A stretch of DNA of 64,000 nt from Flavobacterium azizsancarii (GCF_027980145.1 NZ_JAMZNK010000002.1:62001-126000); one strand, 5' to 3'; counted from the stretch's first letter, positions 1 to 10,245 are shown. The notes: generated by a model from the sequence alone, not told the origin. Program-made: numbers and translations.

Positions 1-217
1 CAGCACACAGATGAAGCAGATCTAAACGGATTCACGCAGATTTTTTTAATAATACAATTAAAATATAATCTGCTCAAATCTTTTTAAATCTGCGTGAAAA
101 AACAGCACACAGATTTTACTTATATGAGCGGATAAAAAAAATCCGTAATAATCCGTGTTTTGCTTTAGCAATCCGTGTCATCAGCGTTACAACCACAATA
201 CCAAGAACATATTCAAA
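1..217. repeat. Repeat-rich intergenic leader
   Basis: This stretch has no convincing gene. It holds several copies of the 'AAATCTGCGTGAAA' type of repeat and its inverted form (around 10-45 and 65-110), then 'ATCCGTGT' type repeats (140-180). The same words recur in most gaps of this window. The arms are partly self-complementary, so the transcript could fold. The promoter of the first gene is not identifiable, and the operon may begin left of the window. Confidence 0.6.
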
Positions 218-2239
218 ATGAAAAAGCATATAATCTTATTATCGACAATACTTTTTTCTACTTCCTTTTTGGCACAGAACAAAGGATTAGTAGCCAATTC
301 TGAAAGCCCATATTCTAAATTACAAAGTGTTGGTCTTCAAGATGTAAAATGGACAAACGGTTTCTGGAAAGAACAATTTGATGTAGAAACTAAAAATACG
401 TTGCCATATATGTGGAATTTGTATCATAACGATTCGGTTTCACATGCTTATAAAAACTTCGAAATTGCAGCAGGATTGATGAAAGGAAAATTCAGCGGAC
501 CTTCTTTCCATGATGGAGATTTTTATAAAATTTTTGAAGGAATGGCGGCCACTTATGCGGTAACAAAAGATAAAAAACTGGATCAGCAGATGGATAAAGC
601 GATTGCACTTTTTGCAAAAGTACAGCGCAAAGACGGTTACATTCATACTCCGGTTTTAATCGATGAACGTTGGGGAACTTTAGGTCCGGAAGAAGTAAAA
701 AAACAATTGGGTTTTGAGAAATACAATATGGGACATTTGATGACGGCTGCCTGTATTCATTATCGTGCTACCGGAAAAATAAATTTTCTGAATATAGCAA
801 AAGGAGTTGCTGATTATTTATATGATTTTTATAAAAAAGCATCACCGGAATTGGCGCGAAATGCTATTTGTCCATCACATTATATGGGAATTGTCGAAAT
901 GTACCGAACCACCAAAAATCCAAAATATTTAGAGCTTGCCAATAATTTAATAGATATTAGAGGAACGACAGAAGACGGAACTGATGACAATCAGGACAGA
1001 GTTCCGTTCAGGCAGCAAACTACTGCAACGGGGCATGCTGTAAGAGCCAATTATCTTTACGCTGGCGTTGCTGATTTGTATGCAGAGACCGGAGAAAAGA
1101 AATTACTGGACAATCTCGAATCGATTTGGGATGATGTTACCTATCGAAAAATGTATATTACCGGAGCATGTGGGGCTTTATACGATGGAGTTTCGCCAGA
1201 CGGAACTTCTTATGATCCTACTGTCGTTCAAAAAATTCATCAGGCTTATGGACGACCATTTCAATTGCCAAATGCTACGGCGCATACAGAAACTTGTGCC
1301 AATATTGGAAATGTCCTTTGGAATTGGAGAATGCTGCAAATTACAGGAGAAGCAAAATATGCTGACATTGTCGAGTTAGCACTATACAACAGCGTTTTAT
1401 CAGGCGTTAATCTCGAAGGAGATAAATTCTGTTACAACAATCCGTTGAATGTTTCTGATGATTTACCATTTCATCAAAGATGGGGAAATGAACGCGAAGG
1501 CTACATTAAATTATCCAATTGCTGCGCACCAAATGTCACAAGAACCATTGCTGAAGTTGGAAATTACGCTTATAATCTTTCGAAAGAAGGTTTAATTGTA
1601 AATTTATACGGAAGCAATACTTTAAATACAAAAACATTAAGCGGAGAATCATTAGAAATAGAACAGCAAACTAATTATCCATGGGACGGAAAAATAACAT
1701 TGAAAATTGTAAAAGCACCAAAGGATAAGTATACTTTCTTTTTAAGAATTCCGGGTTGGAGCAGTGGTGCTGAAGTTGCTGTAAACAATTCTAAAATTCA
1801 GGATAAAATTATTTCAGGCACCTATTTCAAAGTAAATCAAAAATGGAAAAAAGGAGATGTAATCGAATTAAATCTGCCTATGCCAGTAGAGTTGATGGAA
1901 GCCAATCCTTTAGTAGAAGAAGTTAAAAATCAGGTCGCTGTAAAAAGAGGACCTTTAGTATATTGCTTAGAATCAGATCAGCTTCCTGTGAATTCGAGTG
2001 TAAATGATGTCGTTTTAAATCTTAATTCAGATTTCAAAATTGACTTTACAGAATTAAAGAACAGAAAATTGATGACGATTGAGGCGACGTCTTTTATAGC
2101 GCAGGACAATTCATGGAAGTATTCACTTTACAAGCCAATTTCGGCAAAAGACGGAAAATCGGTAACTATAAAATTGATTCCGTATTTTGCATGGGGAAAT
2201 AAAGGAAAAGGGGAGATGACCGTTTGGATGTCACACTAA
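218..2239 (+). CDS. GH127-like (DUF1680) glycoside hydrolase, putative beta-L-arabinofuranosidase
   Basis: Exported enzyme of the DUF1680/GH127 group, whose characterised members remove beta-L-arabinofuranose or related residues from plant glycans. I start it at ATG 218, because MKKHIILLSTILFSTSFLAQ is a clean signal peptide; an in-frame ATG at 155 would add 21 non-signal residues translated from repeat DNA. The zinc/nucleophile cysteines of the family are visible: TETC (E358, C360) and NCC (C435, C436), matching the Glu-Cys-Cys-Cys cluster of HypBA1. The region before TETC reads YGRPFQLPN, and I see no glutamate where HypBA1 has its proposed acid/base, so the subfamily and exact substrate are uncertain. 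It is first of a run of pectin genes and is followed after 74 bp by a pectin methylesterase. Confidence 0.85.
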   Translation: MKKHIILLSTILFSTSFLAQNKGLVANSESPYSKLQSVGLQDVKWTNGFWKEQFDVETKNTLPYMWNLYHNDSVSHAYKNFEIAAGLMKGKFSGPSFHDGDFYKIFEGMAATYAVTKDKKLDQQMDKAIALFAKVQRKDGYIHTPVLIDERWGTLGPEEVKKQLGFEKYNMGHLMTAACIHYRATGKINFLNIAKGVADYLYDFYKKASPELARNAICPSHYMGIVEMYRTTKNPKYLELANNLIDIRGTTEDGTDDNQDRVPFRQQTTATGHAVRANYLYAGVADLYAETGEKKLLDNLESIWDDVTYRKMYITGACGALYDGVSPDGTSYDPTVVQKIHQAYGRPFQLPNATAHTETCANIGNVLWNWRMLQITGEAKYADIVELALYNSVLSGVNLEGDKFCYNNPLNVSDDLPFHQRWGNEREGYIKLSNCCAPNVTRTIAEVGNYAYNLSKEGLIVNLYGSNTLNTKTLSGESLEIEQQTNYPWDGKITLKIVKAPKDKYTFFLRIPGWSSGAEVAVNNSKIQDKIISGTYFKVNQKWKKGDVIELNLPMPVELMEANPLVEEVKNQVAVKRGPLVYCLESDQLPVNSSVNDVVLNLNSDFKIDFTELKNRKLMTIEATSFIAQDNSWKYSLYKPISAKDGKSVTIKLIPYFAWGNKGKGEMTVWMSH

Positions 2240-2254
2240 AAAATAACATATATA

Positions 2255-2287
2255 ATCTTTGTCAAAGTTTTATACTTTGACAAAGAT
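2255..2287. repeat. Hairpin repeat, TTTGTCAAAGT family, copy 1
   Basis: A perfect 14-bp inverted repeat, ATCTTTGTCAAAGT / ACTTTGACAAAGAT, with a 5-nt loop. It fills the gap between two pectin genes. Related copies lie at 21264-21294, 36206-36238 and 58075-58109. It may act as an mRNA stabiliser or weak terminator, but no run of T follows it. Confidence 0.8.
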
Positions 2288-2313
2288 ATTGAGATCAATT
2301 AAATTAAAAAATC

Positions 2314-3300
2314 ATGAAATATATTCTAGCTTTATTTTTATTAGCAATCCCTTTTGTACGCGCACAAACCCTTGATAATCGGTTAGAACTAACCGTTGCA
2401 AAAGATGGATCCGGGGATTTTAAAACCATTCAGGAAGCCATTAATAATGTTAGAGATAATGCAGATAAACACGTGGTAATAACAATAAAACCCGGAGTTT
2501 ATAAGGAAAAATTGGTTATTCCCGCCTCTAAAAATTTTATTACTTTAAAAGGAACTGACAGAGATAAAACTATTATTTCATTTGATGATTACTCGGGAAA
2601 ACCAGTTAGAGAAATAGATGCATCTGGCAAGAAAGAATTTGGTACTTCAACTTCCTATTCGTTTTTAATACAGGGAAATGATTGTACACTCGAAAATCTA
2701 ACGGTCGAAAATACCGCAGGAAAAGTAGGGCAGGCAGTGGCACTGCATATCAAAAGTGATAGGGTTATAGTAAAAAACTGCAATATTTTAGGAAATCAGG
2801 ATACGCTATATTTATCCGAAGGCAATACACGCAGCTATTTTGAAAACTGTTTTATAAATGGTACAACAGATTTTATTTTTGGAGCCGCGACAGCCTATTT
2901 TTATAAATGTACTATAGAAAGTTTAAGTAATTCCTATATTACAGCTGCTTCGACTCCTAAAGATCAGCCTTATGGTTTTGTTTTTACTGATTGCAGGCTT
3001 ACAGCAAAAGACAATACAGTTGATAAAGTCTATCTGGGAAGACCATGGAGACCTTATGCACAAACTGTTTTTATAAATACAGACATAGGTTCGCATATTG
3101 TACCTGAAGGCTGGAATGCCTGGATTGATACAAGATTTCCTGATAAAGATAAAACGGCTTATTATGCAGAATATGGTAGTAAAGGACAAAGTACCAAAAA
3201 CGTAGCTCAAAGAGTTTCATGGTCACATCAGCTTAAAAAGGCAGATATCAATAAATACAAAAGAGAATTAGTTTTTAATGGATGGAATCCGAATAAATAA
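2314..3300 (+). CDS. Pectin methylesterase (pectinesterase, CE8)
   Basis: Removes methyl esters from homogalacturonan, exposing galacturonate for the pectate lyases and polygalacturonase of the same locus. Signal peptide MKYILALFLLAIPFVRAQ, then a right-handed beta-helix of usual CE8 length (328 aa in total). All expected active-site elements are present: GQAVAL (Q140), GNQDTLY (D163), TTDFIFG (D186) and LGRPW (R243, W245). The protein ends with a typical GWNAW segment and a short tail. No lipobox is seen, so it is probably periplasmic or secreted. It lies 13 bp upstream of the CE12 gene, so the two esterases are very likely co-transcribed. Confidence 0.95.
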   Translation: MKYILALFLLAIPFVRAQTLDNRLELTVAKDGSGDFKTIQEAINNVRDNADKHVVITIKPGVYKEKLVIPASKNFITLKGTDRDKTIISFDDYSGKPVREIDASGKKEFGTSTSYSFLIQGNDCTLENLTVENTAGKVGQAVALHIKSDRVIVKNCNILGNQDTLYLSEGNTRSYFENCFINGTTDFIFGAATAYFYKCTIESLSNSYITAASTPKDQPYGFVFTDCRLTAKDNTVDKVYLGRPWRPYAQTVFINTDIGSHIVPEGWNAWIDTRFPDKDKTAYYAEYGSKGQSTKNVAQRVSWSHQLKKADINKYKRELVFNGWNPNK

Positions 3301-3313
3301 CAAATAGACGCTC

Positions 3314-4096
3314 ATGAAAAATTTCAAAATCGCTATCATTACAATAAGCTCAATTTTAATATTGAGCGCTTTTAGTTTTAAATCTAAAACCATGACAATT
3401 TATTTAATAGGAGATTCAACAGTTGCAGATTATTCGCTGGAAGAAGACTATCAAACCAAGAAATTTCCTCAGGTAGGCTGGGGGCAAATGTTTCAGCCCT
3501 TTTTCGAGAAAGACAGTTTGAAACTTGTAAAAAGTAGTATAGGAAATGCTACCGAAGTAAAAATCGATGATCGTGCCAAAGGAGGAAGAAGTACCAGAAC
3601 CTTTTTTCAGGAAGGACGTTGGGCTGCTGTTTATAAATCACTTCAAAAGGGCGATATGGTAATGATGCAGTTTGGACATAATGATGCATCGGTTGAAAAA
3701 ACAGAACGTTATGTAAACATTGAAGGTTATAAAGAATTTTTACGCCTTTTCATCAATCAAACCAGAGAAAAAGGAGCGACACCCATACTTTTGACTCCGG
3801 TTGCGAGAAACTATCCATGGAAAGAAGTGAAGTTAACAAACGTTCATGGCGAATATCCGCAAGCGGTAAAAGATGTGGCAAAAGAATTGAACGTTAGGCT
3901 AATAGATTTAAACGAATTGTCTATGAAGTTTTTTTCTTCTAAAGGACAGGATTTTGTTACGACAAATTACTTCATGAATTTTGAGGGTGGTGTATTTCCT
4001 GCTTACCCTAACGGACAAAAAGATAATACACATTTTCAAACTGCCGGAGGGATAGAAGTCGCAAGATTAGTGTTTGATGCCATGAAAAAAGAATAG
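3314..4096 (+). CDS. Rhamnogalacturonan acetylesterase (SGNH hydrolase, CE12)
   Basis: Deacetylates the rhamnogalacturonan I backbone. The N-terminus MKNFKIAIITISSILILSAF is a signal peptide or signal anchor. SGNH blocks are clear: block I GDSTVADY with nucleophile S35, block II around AKGGRSTRTF (Gly), block III FGHND (N123) and block V DNTHF (D237, H240). At 260 aa it is a single-domain family member. It follows the pectin methylesterase by 13 bp and precedes a 739-bp gap that separates this three-gene block from susCD. Removing acetyl groups is needed before lyases or hydrolases can act on the backbone, which fits its neighbours. Confidence 0.93.
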   Translation: MKNFKIAIITISSILILSAFSFKSKTMTIYLIGDSTVADYSLEEDYQTKKFPQVGWGQMFQPFFEKDSLKLVKSSIGNATEVKIDDRAKGGRSTRTFFQEGRWAAVYKSLQKGDMVMMQFGHNDASVEKTERYVNIEGYKEFLRLFINQTREKGATPILLTPVARNYPWKEVKLTNVHGEYPQAVKDVAKELNVRLIDLNELSMKFFSSKGQDFVTTNYFMNFEGGVFPAYPNGQKDNTHFQTAGGIEVARLVFDAMKKE

Positions 4097-4835
4097 TTCT
4101 TCACCTATATGAAATTAGTGTCACAAACAAATCCCGTGGCAATTCGTGACATTCGTATTATTCTTAAACTTGCGTCCAGACGGTAGGATCCTTCACTTTT
4201 TTTTCTTTTAAAAATTTGATAATCCCTTAATATCGTTAAACAAAAAAGGTTTTTTTATACTGTAAACATCTTGCCAAATTTAATTGGTCAGAATTTACGT
4301 TTAAAAAAATAAAATTTTAAAAAAAATCTATAGTAAGTTTTTATTAGTGTTTTTAATAGCTACTGTAAGTTTTTTATTAATTAACAAGTGTGTTTTTTAC
4401 ATGAAAACTAAAATAGAGATTAAAGACATATCTTATTTAATTGATTCTGTATCAACATACAAATTATGAGTTTTACGAATTAAACAGCTTACAATTACTT
4501 TTACTGCTTTTTTTTCTTCTTTTTCTATAAAACAGGTTTTTGTATTGGATTATAGTCAAACATTTTCTTTATTTTTTCTGATACACATATTGTTTTTTTC
4601 TTTTTTTTATTAATATTGTTTTTTTAAGTGTAATTTTTTGGGATAATACTATTTTAACAGGATAGCACAGGACGGTTGTAATACGCAATCGTTATATTTT
4701 TGGATCAAAATTAATAAATGTGTTTTGGACATTTAATAAACGATTTAGGATTTATTTAGATTTTGTTTATTAATAAAACATATTAAACATGGCAAACACT
4801 TAAACAATTACTAACCTAACCAAAAAAAAACATTT
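4097..4835. other. Long AT-rich control region upstream of susC
   Basis: No gene is visible in these 739 bp. The first 60 bases carry degenerate 'GTGGCAATTCGTGACA' repeat words. The rest is very AT-rich, with long T tracts at 4560-4640. Two short direct repeats are seen: GTAAGTTTTT(T)ATTA at 4333 and 4365, 32 bp apart, and ATATTGTTTTTTT at 4587 and 4613, 26 bp apart. This is the longest gap in the locus and the natural place for an inducible susCD promoter. Confidence 0.6.
4676..4702 (+). promoter_or_regulatory. Candidate susC promoter
   Basis: TATTTTTG at 4695-4702 fits the flavobacterial -7 consensus TAnnTTTG. TTG at 4676-4678 could be the -33 element; the 16-bp spacing is one base below the usual 17-23. 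This would leave a 5' leader of roughly 125 nt before the susC ATG at 4836. The call rests on pattern match only. Confidence 0.4.
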
Positions 4836-7800
4836 ATGAAACAAGCACTTATAAAAAGATGTAGTTTTCTTTTGTTTACATTAATGACAGTGATGAGTTA
4901 TGCTCAAAACTCAACCACTTACACTACTGTAACTGTAACAGGAACTGTTACCGATAATTTAGGAGGCCAGTTACCCGGAGTTAACGTAACTGAAAAATCT
5001 TCAAAAAATACAGTAACTACAGATTTTAACGGGCAGTATACAATAAAAGTAAAGACTGGATCGACTCTAGTTTTTTCTTTCATTGGAATGAAGAAATCAG
5101 AATTACCATTAAACGGACGTAATATTCTTAATGCAAAATTAACCGAAGATTCTAACCAATTAGAGAATATTGTTGTGGTAGGTTATGGTACCCAGAAGAA
5201 AAAAGAACTTACAGGTGCTATCGCTACGATAAAAGCAGATGATTTGATGGATTTGCCTGTAGCTAATTTATCTGATGCTCTAAAAGGATTGGTTCCGGGT
5301 CTTTCTGTTTCAGGAGGTTCAGGGCGACCAGGAGATGCTTCAAGTATTCAAATCCGACAATCTTTTGGTTTCTCAAAAGATGGAAATTCAACAATACCTT
5401 TAGTAATCATTGATGATATGATTCAGGTAGATCCAATGAATGGTAAACCAACATTAGAGCAATTCAATAGATTAGATGCCTCAGAGATCGAAAGTATTAC
5501 GGTTTTAAAAGATGCGTCTGCTGCAATTTACGGAGCTCGCGCATCACAAGGAGCGATTGTTGTAAAAACGAAACGTGGTAAAGCAGGTAAAGCAAAATTC
5601 TCCTATAACAGTCAGTTTGCAGTAAATGATGCTGTGAGTCATAGTAAAACGATGAATGCTTACGAATTTGGAGTTTTTAGTAATAGATTTCTAACGAATC
5701 AAACACCAACTATTGATCCAATTAAATTGTATTCTGCAGCTGAATTGGAACAAATGAAAGGATTGGATTATGATTGGCTAAAAGAAGCATGGAAACCAGC
5801 TATTCAACAAAAACATTCCTTCAATGTGAGTGGAGGCGGTGAAGATATTACCTATTTTGCAGGAGCAACATATTTTACTCAGGATGCCAATTTAGGATAC
5901 CAAAAATATGATAAATGGAATTATCGTACAGGACTTAATGCCAAAATTGCAAAAAATTTAGAATTATCTGCTTCTATTTCAGGGACTACAGGAACTATTG
6001 ATAAAACTTTTAGTAAAGCATCTGCAAATATTAGCGATGGTAGTTTTGCTTCTTCTACGGGAGGAGAACAGGCTGATTATGGGTTCTTGCTACACATGCC
6101 ACAACACGTACCATGGCAGACAACAATTGGGGGGCAACAGTATTATGTATCGCCGTTTCCTAATTCAAATAAAAATTTAGGAAGTGCAAATGCAAATAAT
6201 ACAATTGCGGGATGGAACTATTTTGCGAATTTAAATAATGGCTCACATCAAATTAGTGAAGACAATTCGACTAACGTAAATGCTTCGCTGAATTATAAAG
6301 TCGCTGCTGTAAAAGGACTTTCTGCTAAAGTGACCTATTCAAGGACACAAAGTTCTAACTATACAGAACAAATTCAATTACCGTATGACCTGGTAAGAAT
6401 TAGAAATTATGAAACACAGGATAATCACCTTGCAAGCGCAGCTGATCCAAGTTTTTATAATCAAACTACTAATCCTCAAGGTGATTACCTTTTAGAAACA
6501 AATATCAGAAACTCAAGAGTATACTATAACAATAGTAACAGTAAGAGTACTCAGGGAGATTTTATGATCAACTATGAAAGAACTTTTGGTGAGCATCAGA
6601 TTGGTGCAATGGTAGGTGGTGAAGCTTCTGAAATTTATAATACAACTACCAGATTGGCTTACGAACAGACCTCTAAAGATTATTTGGGAAATTATGCCAC
6701 AGCTGGAACCCTTAATGCTTCAAATAGTATTGCAACAAAAGTAGAGGGAGGAACACTTTCTTATTTTGGGCGTATTAACTATAGTTATAAATCAAAATAT
6801 TTAGCACAATTTCTTTTCCGTAGTGATGCCTCGACTAAATTTGCTCCGGAACACTACTGGGGATATTTTCCATCACTTCAGGTTGGTTGGGTAATGTCTA
6901 AAGAAGAGTGGTTTTCTAATAACATACCGTGGGTCGATTTCTTTAAAATTCGTTACTCTATTGGTAAAACCGGAAAAGATAATCTTCAGCCTTGGAAGTG
7001 GGTTCAGTTTTATGATGTTATTGTGGACAAAGGTTTCCAATTTGGAGATAAAGGAGGATTAAATGGTGCAGGTTTGACACCTAGAGTAAATCCAAACAGA
7101 GATGCAACCTGGGATACTACAATAAAAAATAATCTTGGTTTTGATCTTAATGTGTTAAATAACAGATTAAATTTTACAGCTGATTTTTATTATGATAAAA
7201 CTTCAAATATGTTAACAGATATGAGTAGTGCTGCTGGTGTGCCAATTTCTATTGGTGGGGCATTTGCAGAACAAAACTATGCAGCTGTTGATGCTTGGGG
7301 ATCAGAGTTTAGCCTTAATTGGAGTGATAAAATAAAAAGTGATGTTAGTTATAATATAGGTATAAACTTTAGTTATGCCAATAACGAGGTAAAAAAATAT
7401 CCAACTCAGGCAGTTGTAGCTCCATCTAATAACGCTGTTAGAGAAGGACAATCGATAGGATTTAATCCTGTTTGGGGATTTGCAACATGGAAGGGAACTT
7501 CTACAGGAGATGGTATTTTACGTACAGATGCTGATATTGCTAATTATTGGTCTTATTTGACTGAGCGTGCTACTGCAGCTGGTACGGTACCAAGATATTT
7601 TGACATCAATTCTGCTTCAGGAATCAGAAAAGGATCATTAGCGTATCAGGATGTTGCAGGACAACTTAATCCTGATGGAACTTTAGGAGCACCAGACGGT
7701 CAGATTATGAAAGAGAATGATTACGTAAAATTGGCTAATAGCAGTAGAACTTGGGGTTTTACTACAAACTTAGGTTTTAAAGCAAAAGGATTTTACTTCA

Positions 7801-8219
7801 GAACTCAAATATCAACTTCATGGGGAGGTGCTACTTTTGTTGATTTAGTACAACAAGGAACTTCTAGTGCAGCAAGTATGTGGTCGCATGAAACTTTCTG
7901 GAATGATATGTACGGAGATGATAATCCAAACGGAAAATATCCTAATATGGCACAATGGGCATATATGTCAGGGCCTTCAGATTTTTGGCAACTAAACACT
8001 TTCCGTTGCTTCGTTAGAAATTTAAGTATTGGTTATGATATCCCTAAAAAAGTTTTTGCAGATACTAAAATTGCAGCTATAACATTAGGTGTAACAGGTA
8101 CAAACCTTTGGGATTTATACAATCCTTATCCAAATCGTTACCGTAATATGTATGACAACTCTTCTGTAGGATATCCTACACTTAGAACATGGTCGCTTAA
8201 TTTCAACATCTCATTCTAA
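4836..8219 (+). CDS. SusC-like TonB-dependent outer-membrane transporter
   Basis: Outer-membrane barrel that imports pectic oligosaccharides with its SusD partner. Signal peptide ends at about MSYAQ (residue 24). A carboxypeptidase-regulatory-like beta-sandwich follows (about 30-110: GTVTDNLGGQLPGVNV, DFNGQYTIKV), then a SusC-type plug beginning VVGYGTQKKKELTGA and containing the usual ITVLKDASAAIYGARASQG segment. The rest is the barrel, ending in NFNISF with the terminal Phe recognised by the assembly machinery. There is no N-terminal STN signalling domain, so it is not the classic anti-sigma-coupled type. At 1127 aa it has normal family length. SusD starts 19 bp downstream. The substrate is inferred from the neighbouring pectinases. 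Confidence 0.96.
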   Translation: MKQALIKRCSFLLFTLMTVMSYAQNSTTYTTVTVTGTVTDNLGGQLPGVNVTEKSSKNTVTTDFNGQYTIKVKTGSTLVFSFIGMKKSELPLNGRNILNAKLTEDSNQLENIVVVGYGTQKKKELTGAIATIKADDLMDLPVANLSDALKGLVPGLSVSGGSGRPGDASSIQIRQSFGFSKDGNSTIPLVIIDDMIQVDPMNGKPTLEQFNRLDASEIESITVLKDASAAIYGARASQGAIVVKTKRGKAGKAKFSYNSQFAVNDAVSHSKTMNAYEFGVFSNRFLTNQTPTIDPIKLYSAAELEQMKGLDYDWLKEAWKPAIQQKHSFNVSGGGEDITYFAGATYFTQDANLGYQKYDKWNYRTGLNAKIAKNLELSASISGTTGTIDKTFSKASANISDGSFASSTGGEQADYGFLLHMPQHVPWQTTIGGQQYYVSPFPNSNKNLGSANANNTIAGWNYFANLNNGSHQISEDNSTNVNASLNYKVAAVKGLSAKVTYSRTQSSNYTEQIQLPYDLVRIRNYETQDNHLASAADPSFYNQTTNPQGDYLLETNIRNSRVYYNNSNSKSTQGDFMINYERTFGEHQIGAMVGGEASEIYNTTTRLAYEQTSKDYLGNYATAGTLNASNSIATKVEGGTLSYFGRINYSYKSKYLAQFLFRSDASTKFAPEHYWGYFPSLQVGWVMSKEEWFSNNIPWVDFFKIRYSIGKTGKDNLQPWKWVQFYDVIVDKGFQFGDKGGLNGAGLTPRVNPNRDATWDTTIKNNLGFDLNVLNNRLNFTADFYYDKTSNMLTDMSSAAGVPISIGGAFAEQNYAAVDAWGSEFSLNWSDKIKSDVSYNIGINFSYANNEVKKYPTQAVVAPSNNAVREGQSIGFNPVWGFATWKGTSTGDGILRTDADIANYWSYLTERATAAGTVPRYFDINSASGIRKGSLAYQDVAGQLNPDGTLGAPDGQIMKENDYVKLANSSRTWGFTTNLGFKAKGFYFRTQISTSWGGATFVDLVQQGTSSAASMWSHETFWNDMYGDDNPNGKYPNMAQWAYMSGPSDFWQLNTFRCFVRNLSIGYDIPKKVFADTKIAAITLGVTGTNLWDLYNPYPNRYRNMYDNSSVGYPTLRTWSLNFNISF

Positions 8220-8238
8220 TTCTAATTTGAAGACAATT

Positions 8239-10221
8239 ATGAAAACAAAATTTAATATATATATTGCAGTAACACTTACACTTATTTTAGGTGTTTCCTG
8301 TAGTGATGATTTTCTTAAAGAAAAGAAAAATTACGGTTCATATGATGATACTTTTTATCAAAGTCAGGAACGTACACAAGCTTATGTCGATAATCAGTAT
8401 TATGACTTTTTTAGTGCTTTTAAATCACCAATACAAAGCGTAGTGGGATCTTACACAGACACAAATTCAAAACTTACTGAAGAATTAGGAGGTACACAGG
8501 ATTATATCAATCCAAATAAAACCCTAATAAATGCAGCTGATGCCAGTGCGTATTATGGGGCTAAAATTGGAACAGGTATTACCAATAGTCCTTATAATAG
8601 AATTAGAGAGTGTAATAATTTATTAGAAGATATCGATGTAAAAGGAGCCACCCTTGATAAAACATTTCGCGATCAGGCAAAAGGACAAATGTATTATTTG
8701 CGTGCTTTGCAATATTTTGATTTAATGCGTACTTATGGAGGGGTTCCCCTTGTAACGACAGTTCAGGCAGCAGCAGCAGATAATCCTGAAATTCAATTAC
8801 CAAGAGCAAAAGTTTCTGAAGTTGTAGATCAGATTGTGAAAGATTTTGATATGGCGGCAAGTTTACTGCCTGGAACCTGGGCTTCGGCATCCACAAACTA
8901 CGGACGTGTTACAAAAGGTGCAGCTATGGCTCAAAAAGCACGTGTATTATTGACCTATGCAAGTCCATTATTCAATAAAAACTGGGATGGTTCTAATGAC
9001 CGCTGGGATGCCGCCTTGAAAGCAGGATTAGCAGCAGAGGCTCAATTAACAGCAGATGGTTATGGATTAGTTGGAAATAGTGCTAAACAATGGGAGCAAA
9101 TGTTTCTTGTTGATAATGCTTTTTGTCCGGAAGCAATTACAGTACAATTTACTAAGTCTGATAATAATGCTCAAACTATGAATAACTCTTGGGAAAGAGC
9201 AATTCGTTTGCAAGGTCAGGGTGGTGTTGGAGGTGGTACACCTGCGCCTAAAGAAATGATAGATTTATTCCCAATGGGAGATGGTAGAAGACCTACAGCT
9301 GCAAATGGATATAATGATTTTACGTTCTTCGTAAATCGTGATCCAAGGTTTTACAGAACATTCGCTTTCTCCGGAGCGAGATGGGCATACAAAGAAAATA
9401 CGACTGCTGTTCTTTGGACATACCGTTGGTTAGATGCATCAAGTAAAATTGGTTACGCAGATGGAAACAGTTCAGCATCAAGCCCAGCTTTTGTTAGAAA
9501 AATGACGAATTTGACAGCCTCTAATTCTAGTAATTACCAGTATTCGCCAACTGATATTTTTGAATATCGTTATGCAGAATTACTATTGAACATTGCTGAA
9601 TGTTATGCAGCATTAGGACAAACAGGAAATACTGTAGCGTATTTAGGAAGAATTAGAAACCGTGTAGGAATACCTTCTGCAAATAATTACGGAATCGGAA
9701 CATTATCTGATAAATACAGTGCGATAGAAGCTGTATTATACGAACGCAGAATCGAATTGGCTTATGAAGGAAAACGTTTTTGGGATGTACAGCGTTGGAT
9801 GCTTTATGATAATGAGACGCTTCCCGGAGTTACTGGTGGTACAGTTAGTAAGTTAGGTTTAGCACCCATTAATGGTACACAACGTACAGGGAACTTTTTA
9901 CAGTATAAAAATACAGCCGCATCAATATCGACTGATCCTTTGGCAGCAGCACGTGCAAATGTAGTTGCAGATCCAGATGCCGCTAATTTTCAGGCTCAAT
10001 TGGCAACATTAGCAACTTTTTATAATACTAATTTTACACGTACACCTTTAGTTACACCTATGGATAATTTTAATGGTGCTGCGGTCAAAATTAAGTTTAA
10101 TCCAAATTATTACATAAACGGATTGAATAGTACGGCATTAACACAAAATACATGGTTGCTTCAAACTATTGGATGGAATGATGCTAATGGTGGAAGTGGA
10201 ACCCTAAATTATCAAGAATAA
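8239..10221 (+). CDS. SusD/RagB-like surface glycan-binding lipoprotein
   Basis: Surface lipoprotein that caps the SusC channel and binds the incoming glycan. I use ATG 8239; a TTG four codons upstream is less likely. The lipoprotein signal is MKTKFNIYIAVTLTLILGVSC with the lipidated Cys at residue 21, followed by SDDFLKEK, the usual SusD start. TPR-like N-terminal segments (AKGQMYYLRALQYFDLMRTYGGVPL) and the C-terminal SusD signature YEGKRFWDVQRWM are clear. The length of 660 aa is on the long side, with a long insert near 540-640. It is 19 bp after SusC and is followed by a strong hairpin (10246-10273) that may set the SusCD to enzyme expression ratio. Confidence 0.95.
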   Translation: MKTKFNIYIAVTLTLILGVSCSDDFLKEKKNYGSYDDTFYQSQERTQAYVDNQYYDFFSAFKSPIQSVVGSYTDTNSKLTEELGGTQDYINPNKTLINAADASAYYGAKIGTGITNSPYNRIRECNNLLEDIDVKGATLDKTFRDQAKGQMYYLRALQYFDLMRTYGGVPLVTTVQAAAADNPEIQLPRAKVSEVVDQIVKDFDMAASLLPGTWASASTNYGRVTKGAAMAQKARVLLTYASPLFNKNWDGSNDRWDAALKAGLAAEAQLTADGYGLVGNSAKQWEQMFLVDNAFCPEAITVQFTKSDNNAQTMNNSWERAIRLQGQGGVGGGTPAPKEMIDLFPMGDGRRPTAANGYNDFTFFVNRDPRFYRTFAFSGARWAYKENTTAVLWTYRWLDASSKIGYADGNSSASSPAFVRKMTNLTASNSSNYQYSPTDIFEYRYAELLLNIAECYAALGQTGNTVAYLGRIRNRVGIPSANNYGIGTLSDKYSAIEAVLYERRIELAYEGKRFWDVQRWMLYDNETLPGVTGGTVSKLGLAPINGTQRTGNFLQYKNTAASISTDPLAAARANVVADPDAANFQAQLATLATFYNTNFTRTPLVTPMDNFNGAAVKIKFNPNYYINGLNSTALTQNTWLLQTIGWNDANGGSGTLNYQE

Positions 10222-10245
10222 ACATAAAAACACACATAAAAACGG

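Noticed and set aside
155..217. Upstream ATG extension of the GH127-like gene
   Set aside because: The added residues come from repeat DNA and would precede a good signal peptide; ATG 218 is better.
8227..8238. TTG start for SusD
   Set aside because: The ATG at 8239 gives a clean lipoprotein signal.
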